From JAGQSZ01 sp049647585 (GTDB taxonomy: Bacteria > Actinomycetota > Acidimicrobiia > Acidimicrobiales > Microtrichaceae), in NCBI GenBank assembly GCA_049647585.1, contig JBARXY010000012.1, positions 62,001-126,000 of the forward strand: a DNA stretch of 64,000 nt. The letters are read 5' to 3'. A program made the translations under genes and the position numbers. The notes beneath the pieces were generated by a model that saw only the letters and a list, made by a program, of their open reading frames with translations, was not told the DNA's origin and searched no databases. Of this stretch, positions 42,419-49,399 are shown one piece after another. The stretch's first letter is position 1, and each line of letters starts with the position of its first letter.

Positions 42419-42937
42419 GTGTCCGAACCATCAACGCCCGCCCCGGTAGTGGTCGTCCTGATCGTGGCGCATGGAAGTCGCAACCCTCGGGCCGCCGAGG
42501 AGCACGAACGTTTCTGCTCACTTGTCGCAGAGGCCATCGGGACAGACCGGGTTGCTCAAGCGTCTGGGAGCGACCGGGTCGCTCAGACCGCCAGCGCTGG
42601 TTCCGGCACTGGTGCGGCCAGCCTCGGTCCGGGCCGACCCGACATCCGACCTGACGGCCGACCCGACGTCCGCCCCGCCTACCTAGAGCTAACCGAACCG
42701 TCGGTAGCTACTGCAATCGAGCAAGCGGTGCAGGACGGCGCTACGACTATCCGGATGCTCCCCCACTTCCTGAATTCCGGAAACCACGTCCTCGTCGACC
42801 TTCCCGGGGCCGTAGATGCGGCCAGAACCCTGCACCCCGAGGTCGAGATCAGTCTTGACCCGCACCTCGGAAGCGACACAACCCTGGTTGAGTTGACTGC
42901 CCGCAAGATTGCGCCGCCGGAGGAAGCAGCCGGCTAA
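42419..42937 (+). CDS. CbiX/SirB-like chelatase-fold protein with repeat insertion
   Basis: 172 residues. LIVAHGSRNPRAAEEHERF is the metal-site His motif of short-form CbiX/SirB cobalto/ferrochelatases. AYLELTEPSVATAIEQAVQDGATTIRMLPHFLNSGNHVLVDLPG supplies the second half, with one or two further His. Between them lies an insertion of about 45 residues made of DRVAQ and RPD repeats. Half-size chelatases dimerise. It may insert Co or Fe into sirohydrochlorin, but no cobalamin or siroheme gene is nearby. GTG start, leaderless. Confidence 0.7.
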   Translation: MSEPSTPAPVVVVLIVAHGSRNPRAAEEHERFCSLVAEAIGTDRVAQASGSDRVAQTASAGSGTGAASLGPGRPDIRPDGRPDVRPAYLELTEPSVATAIEQAVQDGATTIRMLPHFLNSGNHVLVDLPGAVDAARTLHPEVEISLDPHLGSDTTLVELTARKIAPPEEAAG

Positions 42938-43091
42938 TCCCCTGCGGAAATTCCCGAGTCCAACCGAGCGGGCGAATTGCCTGTCGGTACGGGAATTGCA
43001 TCGGGGATTACTCTTTCAAAGGGGCCGGTTCGGCGACCCTCGACCTCCGCTGGCAATCAGGCTCGAGGCCGAATAGCGACTGGAGTCCACT

Positions 43092-43505
43092 GTGAATATC
43101 AACCCATACGTATTCTTCAGCGACGGAAAATGCCGCGAGGCATTCACCTTCTACCAAGAGGTCTTCGGTGGCGAACTCATGATGTTCACCGGAGCCGACA
43201 TGCCACCCAGTGACGCCACTCCGGCCGAGATGGCGGATCTGATCATGCACGCCTCCCTGACGACAGAGGGTCAGGTGCTGATGGGTTCGGATGACCCGAC
43301 CGGAGACGGCGGGGCCAAGAAGGGTATGACCATCAGCGTCTCCAACGACAACGTCGACTGGATCCAGAAGGTCTTCACTTCCCTAAGCGACGGCGGAGAG
43401 GTCACCATGCCTCTCGCCGCCACTTCGTGGGCATTGAGCTTCGGAATGTGCGTGGACCGCTTCGGAACGCCGTGGATGTTCAGCGCCGAGTCCACTGAAC
43501 GCTAG
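43092..43505 (+). CDS. PhnB-like VOC-superfamily protein
   Basis: 137 residues. INPYVFFSDGKCREAFTFYQEVFGGEL, GQVLMGSDDP and DRFGTPWMFSAE are the repeated beta-alpha-beta-beta-beta signatures of PhnB/YjdN proteins in the glyoxalase/dioxygenase fold. Usual function unknown. GTG start follows a TGGAG motif. It ends 6 bp before the convergent acyl-CoA dehydrogenase gene. Confidence 0.85.
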   Translation: MNINPYVFFSDGKCREAFTFYQEVFGGELMMFTGADMPPSDATPAEMADLIMHASLTTEGQVLMGSDDPTGDGGAKKGMTISVSNDNVDWIQKVFTSLSDGGEVTMPLAATSWALSFGMCVDRFGTPWMFSAESTER

Positions 43506-43511
43506 GTCGGC

Positions 43512-44627
43512 TCAAATGCCGATGCGCTGAGCGAGCAGCTCGCGGTGATAGGTGGGGTCACCGAAGAGCAGCTCTGAGCTCTTGGCCCGCTTGAAGTACA
43601 GGTGGGCTGGGTGCTCCCAGGTGAAGCCGATACCGCCGTGGATCTGGATGTTCTCGGCGGCTGCGTGGAAGTACGCCTCGGAGCAGTAGGCCTTGGCGAG
43701 AGAAGCGACAGACGGCAGCTCGTCGTTCATCTCGGATGCGCACCAGCCCGCGTAGTAGGCGGCGGACTTGGCCGACTCGACCTCGAGGAGCATGTCCGCG
43801 CACTTGTGCTTGATTGCCTGGAACGAGCCGATCGGGCGACCGAACTGAACGCGGTCCTTCGCGTACTGCACAGCCATCCCGAGCACTTCCTGGCCACCTC
43901 CGACCTGCTCGGCGGCCAGGGCCACCGCGGCGAGGTCGAGCACTGTTGCGATCGTGTCCCAGCCGGCGCCGTCGGTTCCGATCAGCTTGGCCGCAACACC
44001 CGAGTACTCGAGCTTGGCCTGCTTGCGGGTCTGGTCCATCGTCGACAGTGCGGTGCGGGTCAGGCCAGCGGCATCGCCCTTGACTGCGAACAGGCTGATG
44101 CCTGCGTCAGTGCGGGCCGCGGTGATGATCAGGTCGGCGACGTGCCCATCGAGCACATAGAGCTTGGTGCCGTCGATGGTCCAGTCGCTACCAGATCCCT
44201 TGGCTGTTGCGGTGACCGCCTCTGAGTCCCAGCGACCGTTGGGCTCGGTGTAGGCGAGGGTGGCTACCGTCTCACCCGAGGCAATGCCGGGCAGGTACTC
44301 GGCCTTGGCGGCGTCGTCACCCGAGTGCAGCAGAGCCTGGGCTGCTAGCACGACGGTCGAGAAGTATGGGGCGCAGATGAGCCGGCGACCCATCTCTTCG
44401 AGCACCACGATCAGCTCGACGAAGGAGTAGCCCGATCCACCAAACTCCTCGGGGATGACCAATCCCTGCAGGCCCATCTGCTCAGCCATCTGGGTCCAGA
44501 CAGCGGTGTCATAGCCCGCTTCGGTGTCCATCAATTCACGGACGGTCTCTTCGCTGGACTTGGCGTTGAGGAAGTCCTTGACGACCTTCCGCAGTGCTTC
44601 CTGGTCCTCGCTGAAAGCGAAATTCAC
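43512..44627 (-). CDS. Acyl-CoA dehydrogenase (FadE type)
   Basis: 371 residues. FAD-dependent alpha,beta-desaturation of an acyl-CoA. Family features are an N-terminal helical domain, LAYTEPNGRWD in the FAD strand position, RVQFGRPIGSFQAIKHKCADM, and GGIGFTWEHPAHLYFKRA near the end. The typical catalytic Glu position (EGT..) is not obvious in this branch, which resembles the paired FadE subunits of steroid side-chain degradation. It may therefore form a heteromer, but no partner is adjacent. GTG start after AGGGGGAA. Confidence 0.85.
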   Translation of the reverse strand: MNFAFSEDQEALRKVVKDFLNAKSSEETVRELMDTEAGYDTAVWTQMAEQMGLQGLVIPEEFGGSGYSFVELIVVLEEMGRRLICAPYFSTVVLAAQALLHSGDDAAKAEYLPGIASGETVATLAYTEPNGRWDSEAVTATAKGSGSDWTIDGTKLYVLDGHVADLIITAARTDAGISLFAVKGDAAGLTRTALSTMDQTRKQAKLEYSGVAAKLIGTDGAGWDTIATVLDLAAVALAAEQVGGGQEVLGMAVQYAKDRVQFGRPIGSFQAIKHKCADMLLEVESAKSAAYYAGWCASEMNDELPSVASLAKAYCSEAYFHAAAENIQIHGGIGFTWEHPAHLYFKRAKSSELLFGDPTYHRELLAQRIGI

Positions 44628-44764
44628 GTTTCCCCCTATGGGCTCTGGGATATCTGGGCTTGGTATTCGGGTATTCGATCGTGGAGCGAACCGCCGGAAC
44701 GGCGTTTCAGCACCCAGTGACAGCGCATTTTCTACATGCTCGTGCGACTCATGGCATTCTCAGC

Positions 44765-44784
44765 TGTGTACACTTGTGGACACA
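44765..44784. promoter_or_regulatory. Candidate vapBC operator
   Basis: The imperfect palindrome TGTGTACACTTGTGGACACA is symmetrical at 16 of 20 positions and includes a TACACT hexamer (44769-44774). It lies 30 bp before the antitoxin start, a usual place for autorepression by an antitoxin-toxin complex. Confidence 0.5.
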
Positions 44785-44813
44785 TGTCGACGACGAGCAG
44801 CTGAGGTCGCAGA

Positions 44814-45092
44814 ATGGACCATCTCGGAATACGCGAGCTACGGGCCGACCTGGCCACTGTCGTCAGGCGGGCAGGCGCAGGTGAGCGTCTGATGATCACC
44901 GTTGACGGCAATCCGATTGCCCAACTGGGCCCACTCGATCCGACCGACGGAAACCAAACCATCGAAGATCTCGCCGTGCGTGGCCTCGTCGAACTTGCCC
45001 GACGTTCGGACCGTCCGGCACCGACCTTCTCAATGCCGATGTGGGCCGGAACCCGCATCGATCGCCTGGTCCGCGAGGTGCGCGGCCGATGA
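44814..45092 (+). CDS. Phd/YefM-family antitoxin (VapB partner)
   Basis: 92 residues. IRELRADLATVVRRAGAGERLMITVDGNPIAQLGPL is the prevent-host-death (Phd/YefM) fold that dimerises and binds DNA. The C-terminal half (FSMPMWAGTRIDRLVREVRGR) would wrap and neutralise the toxin. A GAGG motif precedes the ATG. Its stop overlaps the toxin start by ATGA, standard for type II modules. Confidence 0.87.
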   Translation: MDHLGIRELRADLATVVRRAGAGERLMITVDGNPIAQLGPLDPTDGNQTIEDLAVRGLVELARRSDRPAPTFSMPMWAGTRIDRLVREVRGR

Positions 45093-45508
45093 CGGTGTTT
45101 CTCGACACAACTGCCCTTCTGTCGAGGTTCCTCGAAGGACCGGCACGCGAAGTGGCTCTCGAGGTCATGGCTGGCGATGGCGACTGGTGCGCCAGCGCTT
45201 TGGCCCTTTCCGAATCGCTCATGCTGGTGGACCGACTGGGCGACGATCCCCACCGAACGGACGAACTTCGCCGTGCTATCCGTGACGATTGGGACAGGGT
45301 CCACATAGTCCCGGTCGATCAGCGCTGCCTGGACCGCGCCGCCGAACTTGGTCGCACCCAGCCGATCCGAACCGTTGACGCCATCCACTTGGCGGCAGCG
45401 GATCGACTTCCCCGACCGCTGCGATTCGTCACGTTCGATCCCGGCCAGATTCCTGTTGCCCTGGCGATGGGCTTCAGCGTGGTTAGCACCGACTCGGTCG
45501 CCAGCTAG
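45089..45508 (+). CDS. VapC-family PIN-domain toxin
   Basis: 139 residues. A PIN ribonuclease: Asp6 in FLDTTALL, the Glu of LALSESLML, Asp in VDAIHLAAA and the Asp of FVTFDPGQ are the metal-binding acids. VapC toxins cut tRNA or rRNA and stop translation. I chose the ATG at 45089 (ATGA overlap) rather than an in-frame ATG 48 bases upstream. All acidic residues are intact, so it should be active. Confidence 0.88.
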   Translation: MTVFLDTTALLSRFLEGPAREVALEVMAGDGDWCASALALSESLMLVDRLGDDPHRTDELRRAIRDDWDRVHIVPVDQRCLDRAAELGRTQPIRTVDAIHLAAADRLPRPLRFVTFDPGQIPVALAMGFSVVSTDSVAS

Positions 45509-45561
45509 GCCGCCAAGGCGCCCGTATTCCAGCGCCCGAATCACCCGGACCGGACAGGGCG

Positions 45562-46029
45562 TCAGCGCCGCTCGACAGAAGTGACGCCCATCCCGGGCCG
45601 CCAGAGCTGGATCTGGATGCCGTCACCGGCCTCGTTCATTGACGTGTGAACTACTTCCCCAAGGTTCAAGCGGAACAGCTGGAATGGCGTGGGCGGATCC
45701 AGCTCGGCCTGAAACTCGGCGTGTTCATCGCCGACGACTTCGGTGGCCACTCCCACAAGCTTCGAATCTCCACCGATCATCTCGGGACTTCCCGGATTCG
45801 AGTGGATCGCGAACCGTCCGTCACGTTGAAGATCCAAGACCTTCATGGCGTGCCACATCGATCCGATGAACAGACCGTCACGCCAGAACTCCACCTCTGT
45901 TCCGCTGACCCGCGGGGAACCGTCGCGACGCAGTGTTGCCATCACATGATGCTTGGTCCATTCGAACCGGGCCCGAACGAGTACGGCGAGCTCGGGCGCA
46001 TCTGCAGCGAACTCGACCCACGACATCAT
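45562..46029 (-). CDS. Pyridoxamine-phosphate-oxidase-like flavin or F420 protein
   Basis: 155 residues. A split beta-barrel of the PPOX/FDOR class: HHVMATLRRDGSPRVSGTEVEFWRDGLFIGSMWHAMKVLDLQRDGRFAIHS is the core, and FRLNLGEVVHTSM the C-terminal strand. The cofactor may be FMN or F420; the neighbours do not decide. Its ATG (46029 or the adjacent 46026) overlaps the stop of the membrane-protein gene upstream (TGATG), so the two are cotranscribed. Confidence 0.78.
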   Translation of the reverse strand: MMSWVEFAADAPELAVLVRARFEWTKHHVMATLRRDGSPRVSGTEVEFWRDGLFIGSMWHAMKVLDLQRDGRFAIHSNPGSPEMIGGDSKLVGVATEVVGDEHAEFQAELDPPTPFQLFRLNLGEVVHTSMNEAGDGIQIQLWRPGMGVTSVERR

Positions 46030-46499
46030 CCGCCCAGGCCACCCCACTTGAAGACCATGAAGAAGATGGTTGCGACAACAATCAGCGACTCGACCGCTCC
46101 GATCATGCCCAGTCGGTCGATCGTCGACTTGGCCTCTGCGGTGTTCCCGTTGCGGGACGACCCGGCAATCTTTCGGGTGCCCGGAGCGAAGACCATTCCG
46201 CCGAGCGCTCCGCCGATGATGACGACGAGGAAGCCGACCGACACGAAAGGTGCGCTGAACTTGATGGCGTCGTCACTGGCGATCACCATGCCGATTCCAG
46301 TGAGTAGCAACAGGATGAACGCGGCGTTCTTGAGCGTCTTGCCCATGAAGCCCTGAACATCGGCCCACCACGAGTTCACCTCGGCCGACGCGGTCACCGC
46401 CCGACCACTGCCGAGTCCCATCGCCAAGTTGGCACCGAGCCAGATCGCGACGGCAATGATGTGGATGGCCAGCAGAAACTGGTAAAGGGTGGAGGTCAT
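46026..46499 (-). CDS. Four-span membrane protein (DUF2269/CopD-like)
   Basis: 157 residues. The N-terminal span LYQFLLAIHIIAVAIWLGANLAMG carries His in the pattern of CopD/DUF2269-type membrane proteins. Further spans are TLKNAAFILLLLTGIGMVIAS, FVSVGFLVVIIGGALGGMVF and GAVESLIVVATIFFMVFKWG. Function unknown. The ATG at 46499 gives the first span its natural N-terminus, while the longer frame would start with unrelated sequence. The 42-bp repeat starts 11 bp upstream. Confidence 0.75.
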   Translation of the reverse strand: MTSTLYQFLLAIHIIAVAIWLGANLAMGLGSGRAVTASAEVNSWWADVQGFMGKTLKNAAFILLLLTGIGMVIASDDAIKFSAPFVSVGFLVVIIGGALGGMVFAPGTRKIAGSSRNGNTAEAKSTIDRLGMIGAVESLIVVATIFFMVFKWGGLGG

Positions 46500-46509
46500 G
46501 CAAGCGAGC

Positions 46510-46551
46510 CTAGGTCTACGGGTGCGACAATCAAGTGACGCTGAAGGCTGC
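46510..46551. repeat. 42-bp direct repeat, left copy
   Basis: It contains CTAGGTCTACGGGTGCGACA and continues through a GACAAT hexamer to CTGAAGGCTGC. One mismatch (A here, G in the right copy) weakens the ribosome site of this copy. Confidence 0.9.
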
Positions 46552-46603
46552 GCGATCGACGCTTCCGGCGCAACGACGGGAAGCTGGCCCGCAAGGTCAC
46601 GGA

Positions 46604-46681
46604 ATGGCACCGGAAGAGTTGCTCAACGCGATGCTGGCGTACCTACAGGCCGGGTATGCCGTTGGACGCGAAGGATCTTGA
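46604..46681 (+). pseudogene. 25-residue orphan frame inside the inserted segment
   Basis: MAPEELLNAMLAYLQAGYAV plus five residues, ended by TGA. It has no recognised homology. Its position next to the left repeat suggests the end or a relic of a gene carried in from elsewhere. Confidence 0.25.
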
Positions 46682-46708
46682 GCGAGCCGACCGACCCATG
46701 TCGGCCGT

Positions 46709-47206
46709 TCACATCGATGCCTCGATGTCAACGGCTGTGATCATTAGATCAAGCGGATTCGTCGGCGACGCTGTCATTCCGAACCGTTTGTAGAACTCCG
46801 CAGCGGACGGGTGAAGGGCCGACACCACGAGCATCCGAACACCCACCGTCTGGCTTGCCGCAACGGTGAGCTCCATCGCATGGCGAAGCATCGCCGCGCC
46901 TAGACTTAGGCCTTGAAAGTCACGATCTACAGCCAAGCGCCCGAGGAGTACAGCCGGAATCTGACGTGGAGCCTGTAGCCGAGCTCGACCCGTCGCATCA
47001 GAGCGGAGCACGGTGAACGCTGATAACGAATGGTATGCGACAACTCGGTGTCCATCAGTCGTGACGTAGGTCCGCGAGAAGCCGGCGCGCTGATTGGCCA
47101 CACCACGACGAGTCAACCATTCGTCAAGCTCACCCTCGCCGGAATCGAACCCAACGAGTCGGTGACTCTCACCGAGTGGTTCGATCGGCGTGAAGCCGCT
47201 GGTCAC
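46709..47206 (-). CDS. GNAT acetyltransferase toxin (TacT-like)
   Basis: 165 residues. GRLAVDRDFQGLSLGAAMLRHAM holds the acetyl-CoA pyrophosphate loop (R/Q-x-x-G-x-G/A pattern), and LHPSAAEFYKRFGM the C-terminal Tyr region seen in TacT/AtaT toxins. These acetylate the amino acid on charged tRNAs and block translation. The GTG at 47206 overlaps the antitoxin stop by GTGA; longer in-frame starts lie within the antitoxin gene. Also resembles chromosomal GNATs of unknown role, but the paired antitoxin decides the call. Confidence 0.85.
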   Translation of the reverse strand: MTSGFTPIEPLGESHRLVGFDSGEGELDEWLTRRGVANQRAGFSRTYVTTDGHRVVAYHSLSAFTVLRSDATGRARLQAPRQIPAVLLGRLAVDRDFQGLSLGAAMLRHAMELTVAASQTVGVRMLVVSALHPSAAEFYKRFGMTASPTNPLDLMITAVDIEASM

Positions 47207-47484
47207 TCCGTGATCGGCGACGGCCGCTCGAACAAATTCGCCGCCTTCGGGTTCCGGCGCCCCTTCTTGGACACCCGCCGCTCCAGAGCGTCCCACGTCG
47301 CCGCGTCGAGCACGATGTGCTCCCGGTCAGCCAAGGTGTCTGCTGCCGACGCCCGAGCCGCCTGAACGACGAACTCGGTGATCGAAAGGTGCGCGGCCTC
47401 GGCTGCCGCTCTGATCAATCCGTCGTCTGTCGACGAAAGCCGTAGGTGTAGCCGTTCAGCACGAGTCTCCGATGTCGTCGCCAC
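47203..47484 (-). CDS. DUF1778 ribbon-helix-helix antitoxin (TacA-like)
   Basis: 93 residues. ERLHLRLSSTDDGLIRAAAEAAHLSITEFVVQAARASA is the RHH/DUF1778 DNA-binding fold. LDAATWDALERRV and the Asn/Lys-rich tail form the toxin-binding end. GTG start at 47484, with a TACAAT hexamer (47496-47491) six bases upstream, so translation may start on a leaderless mRNA. Partner of the GNAT gene. Confidence 0.87.
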   Translation of the reverse strand: MATTSETRAERLHLRLSSTDDGLIRAAAEAAHLSITEFVVQAARASAADTLADREHIVLDAATWDALERRVSKKGRRNPKAANLFERPSPITE

Positions 47485-47490
47485 AGAACC

Positions 47491-47496
47491 ATTGTA
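47491..47496 (-). promoter_or_regulatory. Candidate -10 element for the tacAT-like module
   Basis: TACAAT on the minus strand, 6 nt before the antitoxin GTG. The closest match to TATAAT among the leaderless candidates of this window. Confidence 0.5.
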
Positions 47497-47588
47497 CGCA
47501 TATCTGCCACATCAAGGTTCGGCACCAGCGCCGTTGACACACCGCGCCCGCGGGCCTACATGCGGGCGATCGCCAAGCGGTCGACCAG

Positions 47589-47630
47589 CTAGGTCTACGG
47601 GTGCGACAATCAAGTGACGCTGGAGGCTGC
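47589..47630. repeat. 42-bp direct repeat, right copy (leader of the metallo-hydrolase gene)
   Basis: It holds TGCGACAAT (possible -10) and CTGGAGGCTGC, whose GGAGG is the ribosome site of the gene at 47633. It is thus a functional leader sequence, duplicated on the far side of the tacAT segment. Confidence 0.9.
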
Positions 47631-47632
47631 AA

Positions 47633-48286
47633 ATGACGGATTCACCGGGCACGGATTCACACGGGACAAAGCCACCTCCGACGCTGCACCACTCCGACAG
47701 CGACCTCGAGGTCCACAAGTTGGTGGTCGGGCCGGTGGACAACAACGTTTTCGTGCTGCGATGTCGACACACGGGTGAGTCTGTGTTGATCGACGCCGCG
47801 AACGAACACGAGAAGCTCCTCGACCTGGCGCGCCACCTCGGGGTCAGACGGGTGATCGAAACCCATGGCCATTGGGACCACATCCAAGCGATTCCCGAGA
47901 TGCGGGACGCCGGCTATTCGGTGGGCGTCACCGCTGCGGATTCGGCCATGCTCGACAGCTACGACGAGTTGATCGATGACGACGCCGTCATCGAGGTGGG
48001 AGATCTCCGTCTGCACACCATCCTGACCCCTGGCCACACTCCCGGGTCGATGTGCTTCTCGGTCGAGGGCAAGCCACTGCTTTTCAGTGGTGACACGCTC
48101 TTTCCCGGTGGACCGGGCAACGCGACCTTCGAGGGTGGCGATTTCGGGTCGATCATCGAGTCGATCGACAGGAGACTCTTCGCCAGGTTCGCAGCCGACA
48201 CGATCGTCATGCCCGGCCATGGCAACGACACCACCATCGGTGCCGAGTCACCACACCTCCAGGAGTGGGTCGACCGCGGCTGGTAG
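47633..48286 (+). CDS. Metallo-beta-lactamase-fold hydrolase (glyoxalase II-like)
   Basis: 217 residues. THGHWDH is the di-metal motif; further ligands lie in TPGHTPGS, FSGDTLFPGG and MPGHGNDT. LVVGPVDNNVFVLRCRHTGESVLIDAA is a standard N-terminus for glyoxalase-II-like thiolester hydrolases. The substrate may be a thiol adduct or quorum-type ester. The GGAGG lies in the 42-bp repeat. It ends 6 bp before the convergent TauE-like gene. Confidence 0.88.
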   Translation: MTDSPGTDSHGTKPPPTLHHSDSDLEVHKLVVGPVDNNVFVLRCRHTGESVLIDAANEHEKLLDLARHLGVRRVIETHGHWDHIQAIPEMRDAGYSVGVTAADSAMLDSYDELIDDDAVIEVGDLRLHTILTPGHTPGSMCFSVEGKPLLFSGDTLFPGGPGNATFEGGDFGSIIESIDRRLFARFAADTIVMPGHGNDTTIGAESPHLQEWVDRGW

Positions 48287-48292
48287 GGCGGT

Positions 48293-49219
48293 TCAGCCGG
48301 TGATATCTACCGGCACCACATCTGGGTGCTCGCTCGAACCAGAGCCGAATTGCGCTATGCGTTCCATGCCCCTGCACGCCTTCCAGCTACGCAGGACCAA
48401 GAGAGCGCCGGCAGCTGTGAGTAGCAGCACCGCTGCGACGATCAACGCGCCCGACGCGTCGAAGCCAATGAGGATCGTGCGGGTATTCAGCACCACGATC
48501 AACACCCCCACCAAGGTCCCCAGGATCCGGGGAGCCATCACCTTCACGACCCAGGCAGCAAATGGCGCCACCACGACCGCCCCACCCAGTAGTGCTGCAA
48601 CATGGGACCAATTGACCTGCTCGCTGCTGAGGTGGAGCAGGAACCCGAGACTCGCACCAAGCGCCACCAGCAGCTCTGCCAAGGAGGCGGATCCGATGGC
48701 TGTCCGCGGCTCCATCCGACCTGCCGTCATTAGCGTCGGAGTCGCGACCGGACCCCATCCTCCACCTCCGATGGCATCGATCACGCCACCCGCCAAACCC
48801 AGCGGAACCAGAAAGCGAACCCTCAGCGATGACGGATCCACCACCGCGCGGGCTACGTCGAACGCGAAGCGGTAGAGCATGTACAACCCGAGAGCGCAGA
48901 GAATCGCCGCGGTGAACGGAGCGACGTTCGAGCCGTCGACGCTGGAGAGAAACGTCGCCCCGAAGTAGGCGCCGATCGCTCCCGGAACCCCGATCAGTCC
49001 GACGGTGCGCCAGTGCACGTTGCCGAACTTCCAGTGACTTCCGCCCGATACCAGCGCGGTTCCCACCTTGGCTGCGTGGATCACGGCAGAGGCCGATGCA
49101 GCCGACGATCCAGAGGCGACGAGCATCGAGGTACCAATGACCCCGAATCCCATGCCGAGTGAACCGTCTATGAGCTGTGCCGCCAAGCCTGCCAGGGCGA
49201 AAATGATCAGCTTTTCCAT
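48293..49219 (-). CDS. TauE/SafE-family membrane permease
   Basis: 308 residues with about eight membrane spans. GLAAQLIDGSLGMGFGVIGTSML and GLAGGVIDAIGGGGWGPVATPTLMTAGRMEPRTAIGSASLAELL are the paired halves of the TauE/SafE family, which exports sulfite or organosulfonates. Placement beside sufS fits a link with sulfur metabolism, though the substrate is not proven. It is divergent from sufS across a 180-bp spacer containing a long palindrome. Confidence 0.88.
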   Translation of the reverse strand: MEKLIIFALAGLAAQLIDGSLGMGFGVIGTSMLVASGSSAASASAVIHAAKVGTALVSGGSHWKFGNVHWRTVGLIGVPGAIGAYFGATFLSSVDGSNVAPFTAAILCALGLYMLYRFAFDVARAVVDPSSLRVRFLVPLGLAGGVIDAIGGGGWGPVATPTLMTAGRMEPRTAIGSASLAELLVALGASLGFLLHLSSEQVNWSHVAALLGGAVVVAPFAAWVVKVMAPRILGTLVGVLIVVLNTRTILIGFDASGALIVAAVLLLTAAGALLVLRSWKACRGMERIAQFGSGSSEHPDVVPVDITG

Positions 49220-49330
49220 CTCTATTCCCCCGCCGGCCCTGCCGCCGAATATCCAACCCTAGGAGTATTCTTCACCTTTCCCATGAAACCGGTGTAAATA
49301 GTTGTTGTCAAGCTCTTGGTGGAAAATTGG

Positions 49331-49358
49331 TATTTCCACTACGGCCATAGTGGAAATA
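49331..49358. promoter_or_regulatory. 28-bp palindrome upstream of sufS
   Basis: Perfect 11-bp arms TATTTCCACTA and TAGTGGAAATA around CGGCCA. An additional TGGAAA at 49319-49324 forms a second, overlapping dyad with the left arm. It lies 42 bp before the sufS ATG and 112 bp before the TauE-like start. Typical of a homodimeric repressor site. No regulator gene is next to it. Confidence 0.65.
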
Positions 49359-49399
49359 GACTGTTGCAGCCCTCCTATGCGAGGGGGAAGGATTGATGC

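Larger units (their letters stand above)
46510..47630. mobile_element. tacAT-bearing segment bounded by 42-bp direct repeats
   Basis: The 42-bp sequence at 46510-46551 recurs at 47589-47630 with one mismatch. The left copy begins 11 bp before the start of the DUF2269-like gene, and the right copy ends 2 bp before the ATG of a metallo-hydrolase gene on the other strand. Without the segment, the two divergent genes would share one 55-bp spacer. The inserted 1,037 bp carries a GNAT/RHH toxin-antitoxin module and remnant frames but no integrase. Element type unknown. Confidence 0.6.

Noticed and set aside
46510..47630. Insertion sequence or integron cassette
   Set aside because: No transposase or integrase, no terminal inverted repeats, and the 42-bp direct repeats are far longer than usual target duplications. 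Kept only as a repeat-bounded segment of unknown type.
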